The notes beneath the pieces were generated by a model, which ran no database searches, had not been told where the DNA came from, and was given only the letters and a program-made list of their open reading frames with translations. DNA of 64,000 nucleotides from Chitinophaga varians (lineage in GTDB: Bacteria > Bacteroidota > Bacteroidia > Chitinophagales > Chitinophagaceae), in contig NZ_JACVFB010000008.1 of the NCBI RefSeq assembly GCF_014529945.1, positions 62,001-126,000 of the forward strand. Direction: 5' to 3'. The stretch's first letter is position 1. The number at the start of each line of letters is the position of its first letter. Shown one piece after another: positions 31,794 to 40,829 of this stretch. Made by a program: the position numbers and the translations under genes.

Positions 31794-33317
31794 ATGCCCT
31801 CCTATCCCATGCCCTGCGAAAGCGGACTGGAAGACTATTTCGCTGTCTACCGCAGCCATATCATTGGCCAGCAGCAGATTTTCCATTCCCCTTTCGGGAA
31901 AAAACGAATTATCTATGCCGACTGGACCGCCAGCGGTCGCGCCTACGGCCCCATTGAAAACATGATCCGGCAGGAGGTATTGCCGTTTGCCGGTAACACC
32001 CACACGCATACCATCGTTACCGGCACGTATATGTCGGAAGCCTATGAAACAGCCAGGCATATCATCAAAACACATGTTAACGCCATGCCTGATGATGTGC
32101 TGCTTTTCTGCGGCAGTGGTATGACCAGCGCCGTCAACAAACTACAAAGGATATTAGGCTTGCGGATACCCGTCCGCGCTGCGGATTACCTGCACTACCG
32201 CCTGCGCAATGAAACAGCACGGCCGGTGGTATTTATCACACATATGGAACATCACAGCAATCATATCAGCTGGCTGGAAACCATTGCCACCGTGGAAATA
32301 ATCGGGCATAACGCCGATGGGAACGTAGACCTGCAGCAGTTCAACACGCTGCTGGAACAGTATCAGGACCGTCCGGTTAAAATAGCGGCAGTTACCGCCG
32401 CATCCAATGTGACCGGCATCCTGACACCTTATCATGACATCGCGAAAATGATTCATCAGTATGGTGGCTGGTGTTTCGTGGACTTCGCCTGTGCAGCGCC
32501 CTACTGCGATGTCAACATGCATCCGGAGGAAGCCGGGGCCGGCCTGGATGCCATCTATTTTTCACCCCATAAATTCCTGGGCGGTCCCGGCACGCCGGGA
32601 GTATTGATCTTTAACAAACAGCTTTACCGTAATACCATTCCCGATCACCCGGGCGGCGGTACGGTAGACTATACCAGTCCGTGGCACGAGCATGATTACA
32701 CTCCCAATATTGAACAGCGGGAAGACGGCGGTACGCCTCCGTTCCTGCAAAGTATCAAAGCGGCGATGTGTATACGGCTGAAAGAGCAGATGCAGGTGCA
32801 GCATATCCGGCAGCGGGAAGAAGAGCTGCTGGCCATCATCCTGCCGCGGCTGGCGCGCATACCGCAGTTACAGGTGCTGGAACCGCAGGCCACGCAGCGA
32901 CTGGGCGTTGTTTCTTTTATGGTGACCGGCGTGCATTACAACCTGATCGTGCGCCTGCTCAATGACCGTTTCGGCATCCAGTTACGCGGCGGCTGCTCCT
33001 GTGCCGGCACTTATGGGCACATGCTGCTCCGGGTAGACAAAGACTGGTCGCACGCCATCCGGCAATCTATTCGTTCCGGAGACCTCTCGCATAAACCCGG
33101 CTGGGTGAGATTATCTATTCACCCCACCATGTCTAATCGTGAAATTCATTCTATACTGGACGCTATTGAAGCTACCATTCTTCATGTAAAACTGTGGGAA
33201 AGAGACTACACCTACGATCCGGCGTCTAATGAATATCATTTCCGGGAAATAGCCATAAAAAAGCCACCACAGCAGGTATTGAGCTGGTTTGATATTACCC
33301 GTTGGCATCTTCCCTAA
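31794..33317 (+). CDS. Class V aminotransferase, cysteine-desulfurase-like
   Basis: PLP-dependent enzyme of 507 residues in the class V fold. The PLP-binding Lys is in FSPHKFLGGPGTPG (about residue 260), the Asp in WCFVDFACAAP (about 225) and His in THMEHHSNHISW (about 148-158). A Cys-rich loop LRGGCSCAGTYGH (about 396-408) sits where desulfurases carry the catalytic Cys. An N-terminal about 50 residues (EDYFAVYRSHIIGQQQIF) and a C-terminal tail of about 60 extend beyond the usual 400. It starts two bases after the DUF4395 gene, so the two are one operon. Sulfur transfer from cysteine or a related substrate is likely but not proven. Confidence 0.87.
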   Translation: MPSYPMPCESGLEDYFAVYRSHIIGQQQIFHSPFGKKRIIYADWTASGRAYGPIENMIRQEVLPFAGNTHTHTIVTGTYMSEAYETARHIIKTHVNAMPDDVLLFCGSGMTSAVNKLQRILGLRIPVRAADYLHYRLRNETARPVVFITHMEHHSNHISWLETIATVEIIGHNADGNVDLQQFNTLLEQYQDRPVKIAAVTAASNVTGILTPYHDIAKMIHQYGGWCFVDFACAAPYCDVNMHPEEAGAGLDAIYFSPHKFLGGPGTPGVLIFNKQLYRNTIPDHPGGGTVDYTSPWHEHDYTPNIEQREDGGTPPFLQSIKAAMCIRLKEQMQVQHIRQREEELLAIILPRLARIPQLQVLEPQATQRLGVVSFMVTGVHYNLIVRLLNDRFGIQLRGGCSCAGTYGHMLLRVDKDWSHAIRQSIRSGDLSHKPGWVRLSIHPTMSNREIHSILDAIEATILHVKLWERDYTYDPASNEYHFREIAIKKPPQQVLSWFDITRWHLP

Positions 33318-33320
33318 AAC

Positions 33321-33360
33321 AAAAAAGGGTACAATTTCTATCTGACAGGAAGTTGTACCC
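33321..33360 (-). terminator. Terminator between convergent genes
   Basis: GGGTACAA..TTTC pairs with GAAG..TTGTACCC (33327-33338 and 33349-33360). On the minus strand the stem is followed by TTTTTTGTTTT, a strong end for the gene at 33369-33863; it probably serves the aminotransferase gene too. Confidence 0.8.
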
Positions 33361-33368
33361 TGTTGCTG

Positions 33369-33863
33369 TTAAACCCGCTGAAGCACCGCCAGTAGTTTGT
33401 TCAGCCCCCGTTCCCGTTCTGCTATGTACTCATCCCACAATGCCAGTATTTCCGGCAGTAACTCTCTTTCCACAGCAACCTTTGCCAGCTGTTTTACATC
33501 GCCATCTACTTTGCCTTCGAGGTACAATTGCCCGAAGGCAACAGCCACGATGGCAGCATTGATACCAGACATATAACGGTAAGCCATATCGCTTTGCGCC
33601 AGATAAGGCGCCAGTTTTTCATAAGCTATTTCCTGTATATCAAATTCCGGATAATCCCAGGTCTCAATTTGTTTATGGATAAACAATACCGGGCTCTTAG
33701 TGGTGTTTGTTGCCCGCCATGCTGCAAATGCAGCATACGCGTCGGCGCCGTCATCGCTGCCGAAGGGCGCTGTCTCCGATAATACGTCAAAGAAAAACTC
33801 ATCGTTCATCAGACGTTGGGCAGTGGCATGGGCTTTCTCAAAAGTAGGTGAATAATCTTCCAT
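33369..33863 (-). CDS. Hypothetical protein (DUF4259-like?)
   Basis: A 164-residue soluble acidic and largely helical protein without signal peptide. The segment APFGSDDGADAYAAFAAWRA and the rest of helices (KLAPYLAQSDMAYRYMSGINAAIVAVAFGQLYLEG, given as AYRYMSGINAAIVAVAFG) are vaguely like small DUF4259-type proteins, but I am not confident. It stands alone: a terminator follows it and a divergent gene (33995) lies upstream. Function unknown. Confidence 0.6.
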   Translation of the reverse strand: MEDYSPTFEKAHATAQRLMNDEFFFDVLSETAPFGSDDGADAYAAFAAWRATNTTKSPVLFIHKQIETWDYPEFDIQEIAYEKLAPYLAQSDMAYRYMSGINAAIVAVAFGQLYLEGKVDGDVKQLAKVAVERELLPEILALWDEYIAERERGLNKLLAVLQRV

Positions 33864-33994
33864 TTTTTTATGATATAGGTATAGATAATGGGTACAAGGT
33901 ATCTGTACCTGAAAATAGGTTTTTTTCGTAGATTACCACCGTAAACGACCGTACGCCATTCCCTATTACCCATAAAAAAGAACCTACAGTTATC

Positions 33995-34357
33995 ATGACA
34001 GAGGCCCGAAAACAGGAAATAGCAGCATCCTTCCCGGACACATTTGACACTAACAGACTTGATATTGAAATATCCATCAATGAATTCGGTCTATTTGAAA
34101 AAGGATTTTTCGCCAGGGATATGGACGAGAAGTGGGATATATTCGTATTAGATAACATTCTCTATTTCGCCCGAAGCTGGACGGGACTTTGTGTTTACAG
34201 GATTTTCACGCAGCGACTGACCTCCAGTGTAATTTTATCCGAATTTCATCTCAATCGAAGTGTTGTTCAGCAAAACGACTTTGATCCCGGCTTCTATACT
34301 GCCCTTTTAAAGAAAGTCCTGCAGATGTATCTTACAAGAGAATACTTTAAGCCCTGA
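33995..34357 (+). CDS. Small hypothetical protein
   Basis: A 120-residue soluble protein that I do not assign. It has mixed helix and strand content (DIEISINEFGLFEKGFFARD, KWDIFVLDNILYFARSWTG) and no signal peptide, membrane helix or metal motif. The Trp- and Phe-rich strands resemble small immunity-type proteins; this is only an impression. It is divergent from the gene at 33369-33863, with 131 bases between. Confidence 0.6.
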   Translation: MTEARKQEIAASFPDTFDTNRLDIEISINEFGLFEKGFFARDMDEKWDIFVLDNILYFARSWTGLCVYRIFTQRLTSSVILSEFHLNRSVVQQNDFDPGFYTALLKKVLQMYLTREYFKP

Positions 34358-34425
34358 ACCAACTGTTTGCAGCCACCAAACGGCCGGATGCTTAAAATAA
34401 TACCAGGTTTATTGAATTTAAAGCC

Positions 34426-34433
34426 TACCTTTG
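34426..34433 (+). promoter_or_regulatory. -7 box (TAnnTTTG) of the RRM gene
   Basis: TACCTTTG lies 116 bases before the RRM ATG, giving a C/T-rich 5' leader of about 110 bases. Long leaders are typical for genes of RNA-binding cold-response proteins, where the leader itself controls expression. Confidence 0.5.
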
Positions 34434-34549
34434 GCCAATTACAAGGCTCCTGCCTGCAGCTTCTTCTGATTTAGTCTGGATCAATTCTTTTCTTCCTCAG
34501 TCTTCGCTTTTCCAGCTGCCATATTCCTCATGTTTTAAATTTTACACTC

Positions 34550-34825
34550 ATGAACATTTTCGTTGGCAATTTAAGCAGCCAGACAACTGAACAGCAGTTG
34601 ACAGCCCTGTTTTCCCCTTTTGGTATTGTACAGAATGCTAAAATAATCATGGACAATTACACAGACCGCTCCAGAGGCTTTGGTTTCGTGGAAATGCCGG
34701 ATAACGGCGAGGCTACACGCGCCATCAGCGACCTGAACGGTACGGCTGTCGATTCACAGGCGATCGTTGTTAATGAGGCCCGGCCCAGAACTGAAAGAGA
34801 ACGCTTCCCAAGGTCCAGGTACTAA
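34550..34825 (+). CDS. RNA-recognition-motif (RRM) RNA-binding protein
   Basis: Single RRM domain of 91 residues. RNP2 is MNIFVGNL (residues 1-8) and RNP1 is RSRGFGFVEM (about 42-51), both with the aromatic residues that stack on RNA. The domain covers residues 1-80 and a short basic tail (ARPRTERERFPRSRY) follows. Such Rbp proteins are cold-induced in many bacteria. The next gene (34933) is a cold-shock-domain protein on the same strand, which fits a common role in RNA handling at low temperature. Confidence 0.95.
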   Translation: MNIFVGNLSSQTTEQQLTALFSPFGIVQNAKIIMDNYTDRSRGFGFVEMPDNGEATRAISDLNGTAVDSQAIVVNEARPRTERERFPRSRY

Positions 34826-34864
34826 TTATTAGTCCTTTTCCTTTTAATAAACAGATTTCGACAA

Positions 34865-34886
34865 CAGGTTATGTCAACATAACCTG
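34865..34886 (+). terminator. Hairpin between RRM and cold-shock genes
   Basis: A perfect 9-bp stem CAGGTTATG / CATAACCTG with a TCAA loop, without a T run. It may be a weak terminator or a structural element in the leader of the cold-shock gene. Confidence 0.5.
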
Positions 34887-34932
34887 AAGGGGCAATTACG
34901 CAATAATGCGATTTAACTAAAACCAGTTCAAT

Positions 34933-35391
34933 ATGGGTGATTCTTTTTCCAAAAAAGAAAACAGAAACAAAAAAGCGAAAGCGAAACAAGACAAGGCGCA
35001 AAGAATGAAGGAGCGAAAGTTGAATAATGACAAAGGCAAGAGCCTGGAAGACATGCTGGCGTATGTCGATGAAAACGGCAACCTTACTGACACTCCTCCA
35101 AGAGAAACCCGGAAAACGGAAATAGATTCAAAAGACATCGTGATCGGCGCCACCCCACGGCCTCCGGAAGACCCCATCAGAACAGGTATGATTACTTTCT
35201 TTAACACCGCCAAAGGATTTGGATTCATTACGGACGATAAATCCAGGGAAAGTATATTCTTCCATATTAATGAGGTGTCCGAACCTGTAAAAGAGAGAGA
35301 CAAAGTATCTTTCATCCGGGAGAGAAACGCCAAAGGCTACAACGCCACGGCGGTGAAGAAAGTTGGTCCCGGTACCAAAAGCACCCTCTGA
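34933..35391 (+). CDS. Cold-shock-domain protein with basic N-terminal extension
   Basis: Single-stranded nucleic-acid-binding protein of 152 residues. The cold-shock domain is at about 85-148: TGMITFFNTAKGFGFITDD holds RNP1 (KGFGFI), and SIFFHINEV holds the RNP2-like strand. About 40 N-terminal residues are strongly basic (KKENRNKKAKAKQDKAQRMKERK), an extension seen in Bacteroidota versions of this family and likely to bind RNA non-specifically. It follows the RRM gene by 107 bases. Confidence 0.95.
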   Translation: MGDSFSKKENRNKKAKAKQDKAQRMKERKLNNDKGKSLEDMLAYVDENGNLTDTPPRETRKTEIDSKDIVIGATPRPPEDPIRTGMITFFNTAKGFGFITDDKSRESIFFHINEVSEPVKERDKVSFIRERNAKGYNATAVKKVGPGTKSTL

Positions 35392-35492
35392 ACCATCCGT
35401 ATTTATTGAAATAAACCTGAGATTACCAGAAGCCAGTTGACAATATTATACCGAACTACAGGTATAAATGTTGTTATCCGGCTTCCGTATTT

Positions 35493-36233
35493 TCAGGCGT
35501 GCCTGGGCTGATAAGCCAGCCGGATGACCTTTAAGTAAGACAATAACCGGATGACATGATATACCGGGTCCACCTCAAACCAACGCTGTCCGAAGTTTAC
35601 AGAAGATGGATGTTTGTGATGGTTATTATGATAGGACTCCCCCAACATTAATACATCCACGAATAACAGGTTCATGGCCGTATTCCTCAACCGGAAATTG
35701 ATATAACCATATTTGTGTGCAAACCAGTTAACAATGGCCCCGTGAAAAGCCCCCATCGTCACCACAATCGGCAACAACAAATACTGCCACGGATTGGTGG
35801 CAAATACAACAAAGAACAACACATAAGCAGCTACCCATAACAACCGGGAAAGCGTACTATTGGCCCACCTGTCAAACCATCTCCACTCCGGGAGATTTTT
35901 GGTGTAGCGGTCTTCCACTTCCACAGTATTGTGAAGAATCTGCTGATAGGCTGTTCTTGTGCTCCACATCATCGAAAAAATATTGGACGAGTTGGAAGGC
36001 GAATGCGGGTCCAACTCTGTATCTGTATGTGCATGGTGCAACCTGTGCATCACGCCATAAGCCCGGGGACTCATATATGACGAGCCTTGCGTGATATAAG
36101 TAAACAGGAAGAAAAACCGCTCCCACCCTTTACTCATGGTAAATGCCCCATGTGCTGCATATCTGTGCTGGAAAAACGTTTGCGAAAATAACGAAAGGTA
36201 CCAGACGGCACCGAAAAAGATGAATACCACCAT
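35493..36233 (-). CDS. Acyl-CoA/fatty-acid desaturase (delta-9 type)
   Basis: Membrane di-iron desaturase of 246 residues that inserts a double bond in a fatty-acyl chain. The three histidine boxes are HRYAAH (about residues 23-28), HRLHHAH (about 63-69) and HNNHH (about 206-210). Helices surround them, for instance VVFIFFGAVWYLSLFSQTFF at the start. It is shorter than the usual 280-370-residue members because the N-terminal helix pair is reduced, but the active site is complete. The nearby RRM and cold-shock genes suggest membrane adaptation to cold, although it is divergent from DUF2147 and convergent with the cold-shock gene. Confidence 0.93.
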   Translation of the reverse strand: MVVFIFFGAVWYLSLFSQTFFQHRYAAHGAFTMSKGWERFFFLFTYITQGSSYMSPRAYGVMHRLHHAHTDTELDPHSPSNSSNIFSMMWSTRTAYQQILHNTVEVEDRYTKNLPEWRWFDRWANSTLSRLLWVAAYVLFFVVFATNPWQYLLLPIVVTMGAFHGAIVNWFAHKYGYINFRLRNTAMNLLFVDVLMLGESYHNNHHKHPSSVNFGQRWFEVDPVYHVIRLLSYLKVIRLAYQPRHA

Positions 36234-36398
36234 ATTTGAAATTTTTTTAAGCGGGAAATAAATCTCAAATATGCCAGTAGAATAAATGAAAATATAAAGC
36301 GCTATCCAATGAGTAAGATGGTAAATGTAGCCCTTTAGTTGTTAAGAAAACGGTAAATAGCTATCTTCAAAAAAAATCAGGTACTAATTTTTACAGCA

Positions 36399-36839
36399 AT
36401 GATGAAACATATGAAACAATTGACATTGGTATTAGGGTTATGCATAGCCAGTCTGGCAGGATTTTCACAATCATCCAACGCTATCAACGGACAATGGCTT
36501 AATCCGGAAAAAGACGGTAAAGTGGAGATTTACGAGTCTTCCGGAAAATATTACGGTAAACTGGTATGGATGAAAGACCCGTACGAAGCAGATGGAAAAA
36601 CGCCCAGGAAGGACACCAAAAACAAAGATGCCAAACTGCGGGAGCGTTCTATTATGAACCTGGTGATACTGACCGGCTTCAAATTTGAAAAAGGGAAATG
36701 GGTAGACGGTGAAGTCTACGATCCTAAAAGTGGCAAGACATACAGCAGTATCATGACGCTGAAAGGGGATAAACTGGAACTCAGAGGATACATCGGTACG
36801 CCGTTGCTGGGCAGGACCGCAATATTCACGCGGCCATAG
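36399..36839 (+). CDS. DUF2147 exported protein
   Basis: A 146-residue protein with signal peptide (MKQLTLVLGLCIASLAGFSQ). The rest is one DUF2147 domain: INGQWLNPEKDGKVEIYES, YYGKLVWMK, then LILTGFKFEKGKWVDGEVYDPKSGKTY and the end ELRGYIGTPLLGRTAIFTRP, quoted as separate motifs. The fold is a calycin-like barrel and the proteins are periplasmic; function is unknown. The start could be at M1, M2 or M5. Confidence 0.93.
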   Translation: MMKHMKQLTLVLGLCIASLAGFSQSSNAINGQWLNPEKDGKVEIYESSGKYYGKLVWMKDPYEADGKTPRKDTKNKDAKLRERSIMNLVILTGFKFEKGKWVDGEVYDPKSGKTYSSIMTLKGDKLELRGYIGTPLLGRTAIFTRP

Positions 36840-36939
36840 CGCACCTATGCAATTATTAACCTCCTCTGTGCCCATTTTAACCCATTTATCCATCATCGGT
36901 AATTGTTGATTATTTTTAACGCTCTTAAATCATCACCAA

Positions 36940-38325
36940 GTGTTTTCAAAGGAGACTTATACCAACAGAAGAACCCGGCTGCAAACTGATTTGGGCAGCG
37001 GTATTATTTTATTGCCCGGCAATGACGACAGCGGCATGAACTACCGGGATAATATCTATCCTTTCCGGCAAGACAGCGCCTTCCTGTATTTCATCGGCAT
37101 CGACAGGCCCGGACTCACATTTGTACTGGACATTGATAATAACCGGGAAATATTATTCGGCAATGAAGCCACCGTGGAAGAGATCATGTGGACAGGCCCC
37201 GTAGATTCGCTGGCAGCAACGGCTTCCCGCGCAGGGGTGACAGACATAAGACCGCTGTCGCAGCTGGAAAATTTTCTGGCGCAGGCCGTACAGCAACAAC
37301 GGCCGGTACATTTCCTGCCACCCTACCGGCCGGAACATACCCTGAAGCTCTCCGCCTGGCTGGATATTCCGGCAGCAGCGGTAGCGCAGCGTGTATCCGT
37401 TACGTTAATAAAAGCAGTCATCCGTCAGCGTGCCATCAAAACGGCCGAAGAAATAGCGCAGATAGAGATCGCCGTGAATACCACGATAGACATGCAGCTC
37501 AAAGCCATGGAACTGGCCGCTGCCGGTGTCACCGAAACGGAGATCGCCGGTGGGCTGCAGGCCGTGGCCATCGCTGCCGGCGGTAATATATCCTTTCCCG
37601 TTATCCTGACGGCCAACGGGCAGTTCCTGCACAACCATCCGCATAAAACGGCCTTCCGCGACGGCCAGTTGGTACTCTGCGACTGTGGCGCCGAAAACAC
37701 CATGCGATATGCAGGCGATCTTACCCGTACCCATCCCGTGAACAAAAAATTCACCACCACCCAGCGGGAAGTCTACGACATCGTATACAACGCCTATAAA
37801 GCCGCCGCTGATGCTGTAAGGCCCGGCATCCGTTTTAAAGACGTTCACCTCCTGGCCTGCGAACAACTCGCAGCCGGACTGATCTCCCTCGGCCTGATGA
37901 AAGGCAATGCCCAAGAGGCCGTGGCAGCAGGCGCCCACGCGCTCTTCTTCCCCTGTGGCCTCGGACATATGCTCGGACTCGATATCCACGACATGGAAGG
38001 CCTGGGCGAAGAATATGTAGGCTATACAGATGAACTGAAGAAAAGTAAGGACTTCGGATTAAAGTCGCTCCGCCTCGGCCGCGAACTGGAAGAAGGCTTT
38101 GTGTTCACGATAGAACCGGGCATCTACTTCAATCCCCTCCTCAACGCCGCCTGGGAAGCGGAAGGTAAACACCGCGATTTTATCTGTTATGATAAACTGG
38201 CCGCCTACGACAATTTCGGCGGCGTACGGCTGGAAGACAACTTCCTGATCACCGCCAACGGCAGCCGCATCCTCGGACGCCCCTTCGCTAAGACCGCGAC
38301 CGAAATCGAAGACCTCATCGCTTAA
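36940..38325 (+). CDS. Xaa-Pro aminopeptidase P (M24B)
   Basis: Metallopeptidase of 461 residues that removes an N-terminal residue before proline. The N-terminal domain (about 1-150) starts FSKETYTNRRTRLQ and holds LLPGNDDSGMNYRDN. The pita-bread domain (about 165-455) has all metal ligands: Asp in VLCDCGAEN, Asp in YAGDLTRTHPV, His in CGLGHMLGLDIHDMEG, Glu in FTIEPGIYF and Glu in GVRLEDNFLI. The start is a GTG at 36940; no ATG in frame gives a complete N-terminal domain. A hairpin follows at 38332. Confidence 0.94.
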   Translation: MFSKETYTNRRTRLQTDLGSGIILLPGNDDSGMNYRDNIYPFRQDSAFLYFIGIDRPGLTFVLDIDNNREILFGNEATVEEIMWTGPVDSLAATASRAGVTDIRPLSQLENFLAQAVQQQRPVHFLPPYRPEHTLKLSAWLDIPAAAVAQRVSVTLIKAVIRQRAIKTAEEIAQIEIAVNTTIDMQLKAMELAAAGVTETEIAGGLQAVAIAAGGNISFPVILTANGQFLHNHPHKTAFRDGQLVLCDCGAENTMRYAGDLTRTHPVNKKFTTTQREVYDIVYNAYKAAADAVRPGIRFKDVHLLACEQLAAGLISLGLMKGNAQEAVAAGAHALFFPCGLGHMLGLDIHDMEGLGEEYVGYTDELKKSKDFGLKSLRLGRELEEGFVFTIEPGIYFNPLLNAAWEAEGKHRDFICYDKLAAYDNFGGVRLEDNFLITANGSRILGRPFAKTATEIEDLIA

Positions 38326-38331
38326 ATACAT

Positions 38332-38353
38332 GCCCGGGACTAACATCCCGGGC
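38332..38353 (+). terminator. Hairpin between aminopeptidase and DUF885 genes
   Basis: An 8-bp G/C-rich stem GCCCGGGA / TCCCGGGC with a six-base loop, seven bases after the stop codon. It rules out the in-frame ATG at 38330 as start for the next gene. Confidence 0.6.
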
Positions 38354-38377
38354 TACTTTATAAATACACGTTTATAC

Positions 38378-39694
38378 ATGAAAAATACCCTGTGGCTGCT
38401 GCCGCTCCTATTATTATTCGCCTGCAATACAGGCAGGGAAAAGGACCACGAGAAACAACAACTGGACCAGCTGGCACAACAGTACGTGCGCCTCGGACTG
38501 AATATCGGTCAATATGATACCGATTTTGTGGACGCCTACTACGGACCAGACTCCCTGAAGCCTGCTTCCAAAAAGGATTCGTTCCCGAAAGACAGCTTCC
38601 TCGCAGCAGTGGACACGCTCAAAAAGGCGTTGCATGACATCGCCGGTACCACCACCAATGATACGCTGCGCGTGCGCGCCAATTGGATCACGCAGCAGCT
38701 CACCGCTTTCGGTCGGCGTATCCGCATATTCTCCGGTGAATACAAATCATTTGACGAAGAATCCAAAGAGTTGTTCGGCGCAGTAGCTCCCGTATACCCG
38801 GAAGAACATTATCAGCTGCTTATCTCGGAGCTGGACAGCCTCCTGCCCGGGAAAGGACCGGTAGCGGCGCGTTTTCAGCAACTGGCCAACCGCTTCGTTA
38901 TCCCGGCGGACAAACTGGACACCGTCTTTAAAACAGCTATTGCCGAAGCGCGCAAACGCACCTTGCAGCATTACCCGCTCCCCCCTTCTGAGAATTTTAC
39001 GCTGGAATACGTTAGCGGCAAGCCCTGGATGGGCTACAACTGGTACAAAGGAAAATACCAGAGCCTTATCCAGGTGAGCGCCGATCTCCGCATTTTTATA
39101 GAGAAAGCCATCGACCTCGGCTGCCATGAAGGTTATCCCGGTCACCATGTATACAATATGCTGCTGGAAAAAAACCTGTACCACGACAAAGGCTGGATAG
39201 AAATATCCCTGTATCCGCTCTTCAGCCCACAGTCGCTGATTGCAGAAGGCAGCGCCAACTATGGCATTGAACTGGCGTTCCCTGGTGAAGAGAAAACTAC
39301 CTATACCAAAAATGTATTGCTGCCGCTGGCCGGCCTCGATACTACCGGCATCACCACCTATTTCAAGGCGCTGGACATCAAAGGCCGTCTCAATTACGCC
39401 CGTAATGAGGTAGCCAGGGGCATGCTGAACGGTACCATGAACGATTCCTCCGCCGTGCAGTGGTTGCTGAATTACACGCTGCTCAATCAGGAGGCAGCCG
39501 GAAAAGGATTACAGTTCATCCGCAAAAACCGTAGTTATGTGATCAACTACAATTATGGCCAGGAGCTGATCAAAAACTATATCGATGCTAAAACTCCCGC
39601 CGGACAGCCGGAGAAAAGATGGGACGCTTTCGGCTATTTGCTGAGCAACCAGATTACACCGGCAGACCTGATCAAAGCAGGAGCTGGTAAATAA
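38378..39694 (+). CDS. DUF885 metallopeptidase-like lipoprotein
   Basis: A protein of 438 residues with an N-terminal lipobox (LLLLFAC), so lipidated and facing the periplasm or the surface. DUF885 proteins are distant zinc metallopeptidases; here the metal motif CHEGYPGHHVYN (about residues 248-259) keeps HExxPGH, and a downstream Glu in LIAEGSANYGIE fits the third ligand. I chose the ATG at 38378 (MKNTLWLLPLL) over the one at 38330 in the hairpin. It follows the aminopeptidase P gene on the same strand, so both may act in peptide use. Confidence 0.9.
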   Translation: MKNTLWLLPLLLLFACNTGREKDHEKQQLDQLAQQYVRLGLNIGQYDTDFVDAYYGPDSLKPASKKDSFPKDSFLAAVDTLKKALHDIAGTTTNDTLRVRANWITQQLTAFGRRIRIFSGEYKSFDEESKELFGAVAPVYPEEHYQLLISELDSLLPGKGPVAARFQQLANRFVIPADKLDTVFKTAIAEARKRTLQHYPLPPSENFTLEYVSGKPWMGYNWYKGKYQSLIQVSADLRIFIEKAIDLGCHEGYPGHHVYNMLLEKNLYHDKGWIEISLYPLFSPQSLIAEGSANYGIELAFPGEEKTTYTKNVLLPLAGLDTTGITTYFKALDIKGRLNYARNEVARGMLNGTMNDSSAVQWLLNYTLLNQEAAGKGLQFIRKNRSYVINYNYGQELIKNYIDAKTPAGQPEKRWDAFGYLLSNQITPADLIKAGAGK

Positions 39695-39706
39695 ACAGAT
39701 GACCTA

Positions 39707-39752
39707 AAAGAGAAACCCCTTGCAAACGCTTGTCTGCAAGGGGTTTCTCTTT
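39707..39752. terminator. Strong bidirectional terminator
   Basis: A perfect 18-bp stem (39707-39724 and 39735-39752) with a ten-base loop AACGCTTGTC, followed on the plus strand by TTTATTTGTTTATT. It separates the convergent DUF885 and lipoprotein genes. Confidence 0.85.
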
Positions 39753-39788
39753 ATTTGTTTATTGGTTTATTTGTTTATTGGTTTATTT
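39750..39788. repeat. Tandem 16-base repeat TTTATTTGTTTATTGG
   Basis: Two full copies (39750-39765 and 39766-39781) and a partial third (39782-39788). The stop codon of the leftward lipoprotein gene (39783-39785) lies in the third copy. It starts in the 3' arm of the terminator stem. Confidence 0.8.
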
Positions 39789-40721
39789 AAGCTGAAAAGT
39801 TTGGGCCAGTTCTTTACATTCTTTCCATAACGCAGGTTTGTCATCATCAATATATCCTAAAAAGTAAGCAGCAGATTGCGTATTTCCTAACACCAACAGA
39901 TACACGTTTTGGGAGGTACCATCCAGTTCCATGTTCATCGTGATCTCATAAGCAGGCTTTCCCTGAATGCTGACCACTTTCTCTGTCCGGGCTTTTACGA
40001 CCACCACAGCCTCTACCCGCTTCATAAGCGCTCTGGCACAAGTTTTCATGTCTTCTACACGTGGCATGGCCGGCAGCGGGCCCATTGTTGTTACAACATT
40101 ATGTTGAGCATCCCCTTTACCATCTTCCGTATAATAAAAAACACCGGCAGCATCTTTTCTAAACTGAAAAGCGGAACGCGTAAAATCAAGGGTATAATTC
40201 CTTAAAGCGGCATCATCCAGCTTGACGGACTTATCAACTATTATTGTCTTTAGTGCATTGACAATTTCCTCCCTGTCGACCGTATTATTTTCCGGCATTT
40301 CACACAACGCCGCCACCAAAAAACTATCATCACCCGTCACTAAGCTTATCTTCTCTACTTTTTGTTTTCTGACTTTTCCATATTGGATATTGGCCAGATG
40401 ATCATTTAGCATAAAGTTTTTCTGGAAAAAAGTCACGGCCGCAGGGGTCTCTTTTGGCGCCATCGCCAGGTCCTTCTCCTTATCAAGTGCCCGTCCCCGT
40501 GACTCTATCAACATGATATCCGCTCCATCTGCTTTTCTGATAGTGGTCCCGGAAACCGTATACCCTTTTGGTATCACCATGAAAATCCTTGTTCCCGGTA
40601 TTTGCTGGTGCTCCGTTGTTCTGGAGGTACTGACAACCTTGGGGATGTCGAGCGTGCGGTCTGTGCTGGTACAGGCATTTAATACAAACAATAATGCTAC
40701 AAGCGGTAATATTTGTTTCAT
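39783..40721 (-). CDS. Hypothetical lipoprotein
   Basis: A 312-residue protein with a lipobox (VLNAC) after a short signal peptide (MKQILPLVALLFVL). The body repeats a beta-strand-rich pattern twice: PGTRIFMVIPKGYTVSG with its following strands (about 40-160), and a second half (about 165-310) with TRSAFQFRKDAAGVFYYTEDG and ENMELDGTSQNVYLLVLG-like strands. This is like two related lobes, but no family is recognised. The stop codon lies inside the tandem repeat at 39750-39788. The start is close to the divergent acetyltransferase remnant at 40830. Confidence 0.75.
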   Translation of the reverse strand: MKQILPLVALLFVLNACTSTDRTLDIPKVVSTSRTTEHQQIPGTRIFMVIPKGYTVSGTTIRKADGADIMLIESRGRALDKEKDLAMAPKETPAAVTFFQKNFMLNDHLANIQYGKVRKQKVEKISLVTGDDSFLVAALCEMPENNTVDREEIVNALKTIIVDKSVKLDDAALRNYTLDFTRSAFQFRKDAAGVFYYTEDGKGDAQHNVVTTMGPLPAMPRVEDMKTCARALMKRVEAVVVVKARTEKVVSIQGKPAYEITMNMELDGTSQNVYLLVLGNTQSAAYFLGYIDDDKPALWKECKELAQTFQLK

Positions 40722-40829
40722 AGATATATTTAGGATAACCGTAAGATAATAAAATATCCCTTTAGCCGATTTTTTAGCAGAAAGTCCGACCTTTCCGTTT
40801 CATTCGTTAACCTGTAAAAACGATCCTGC

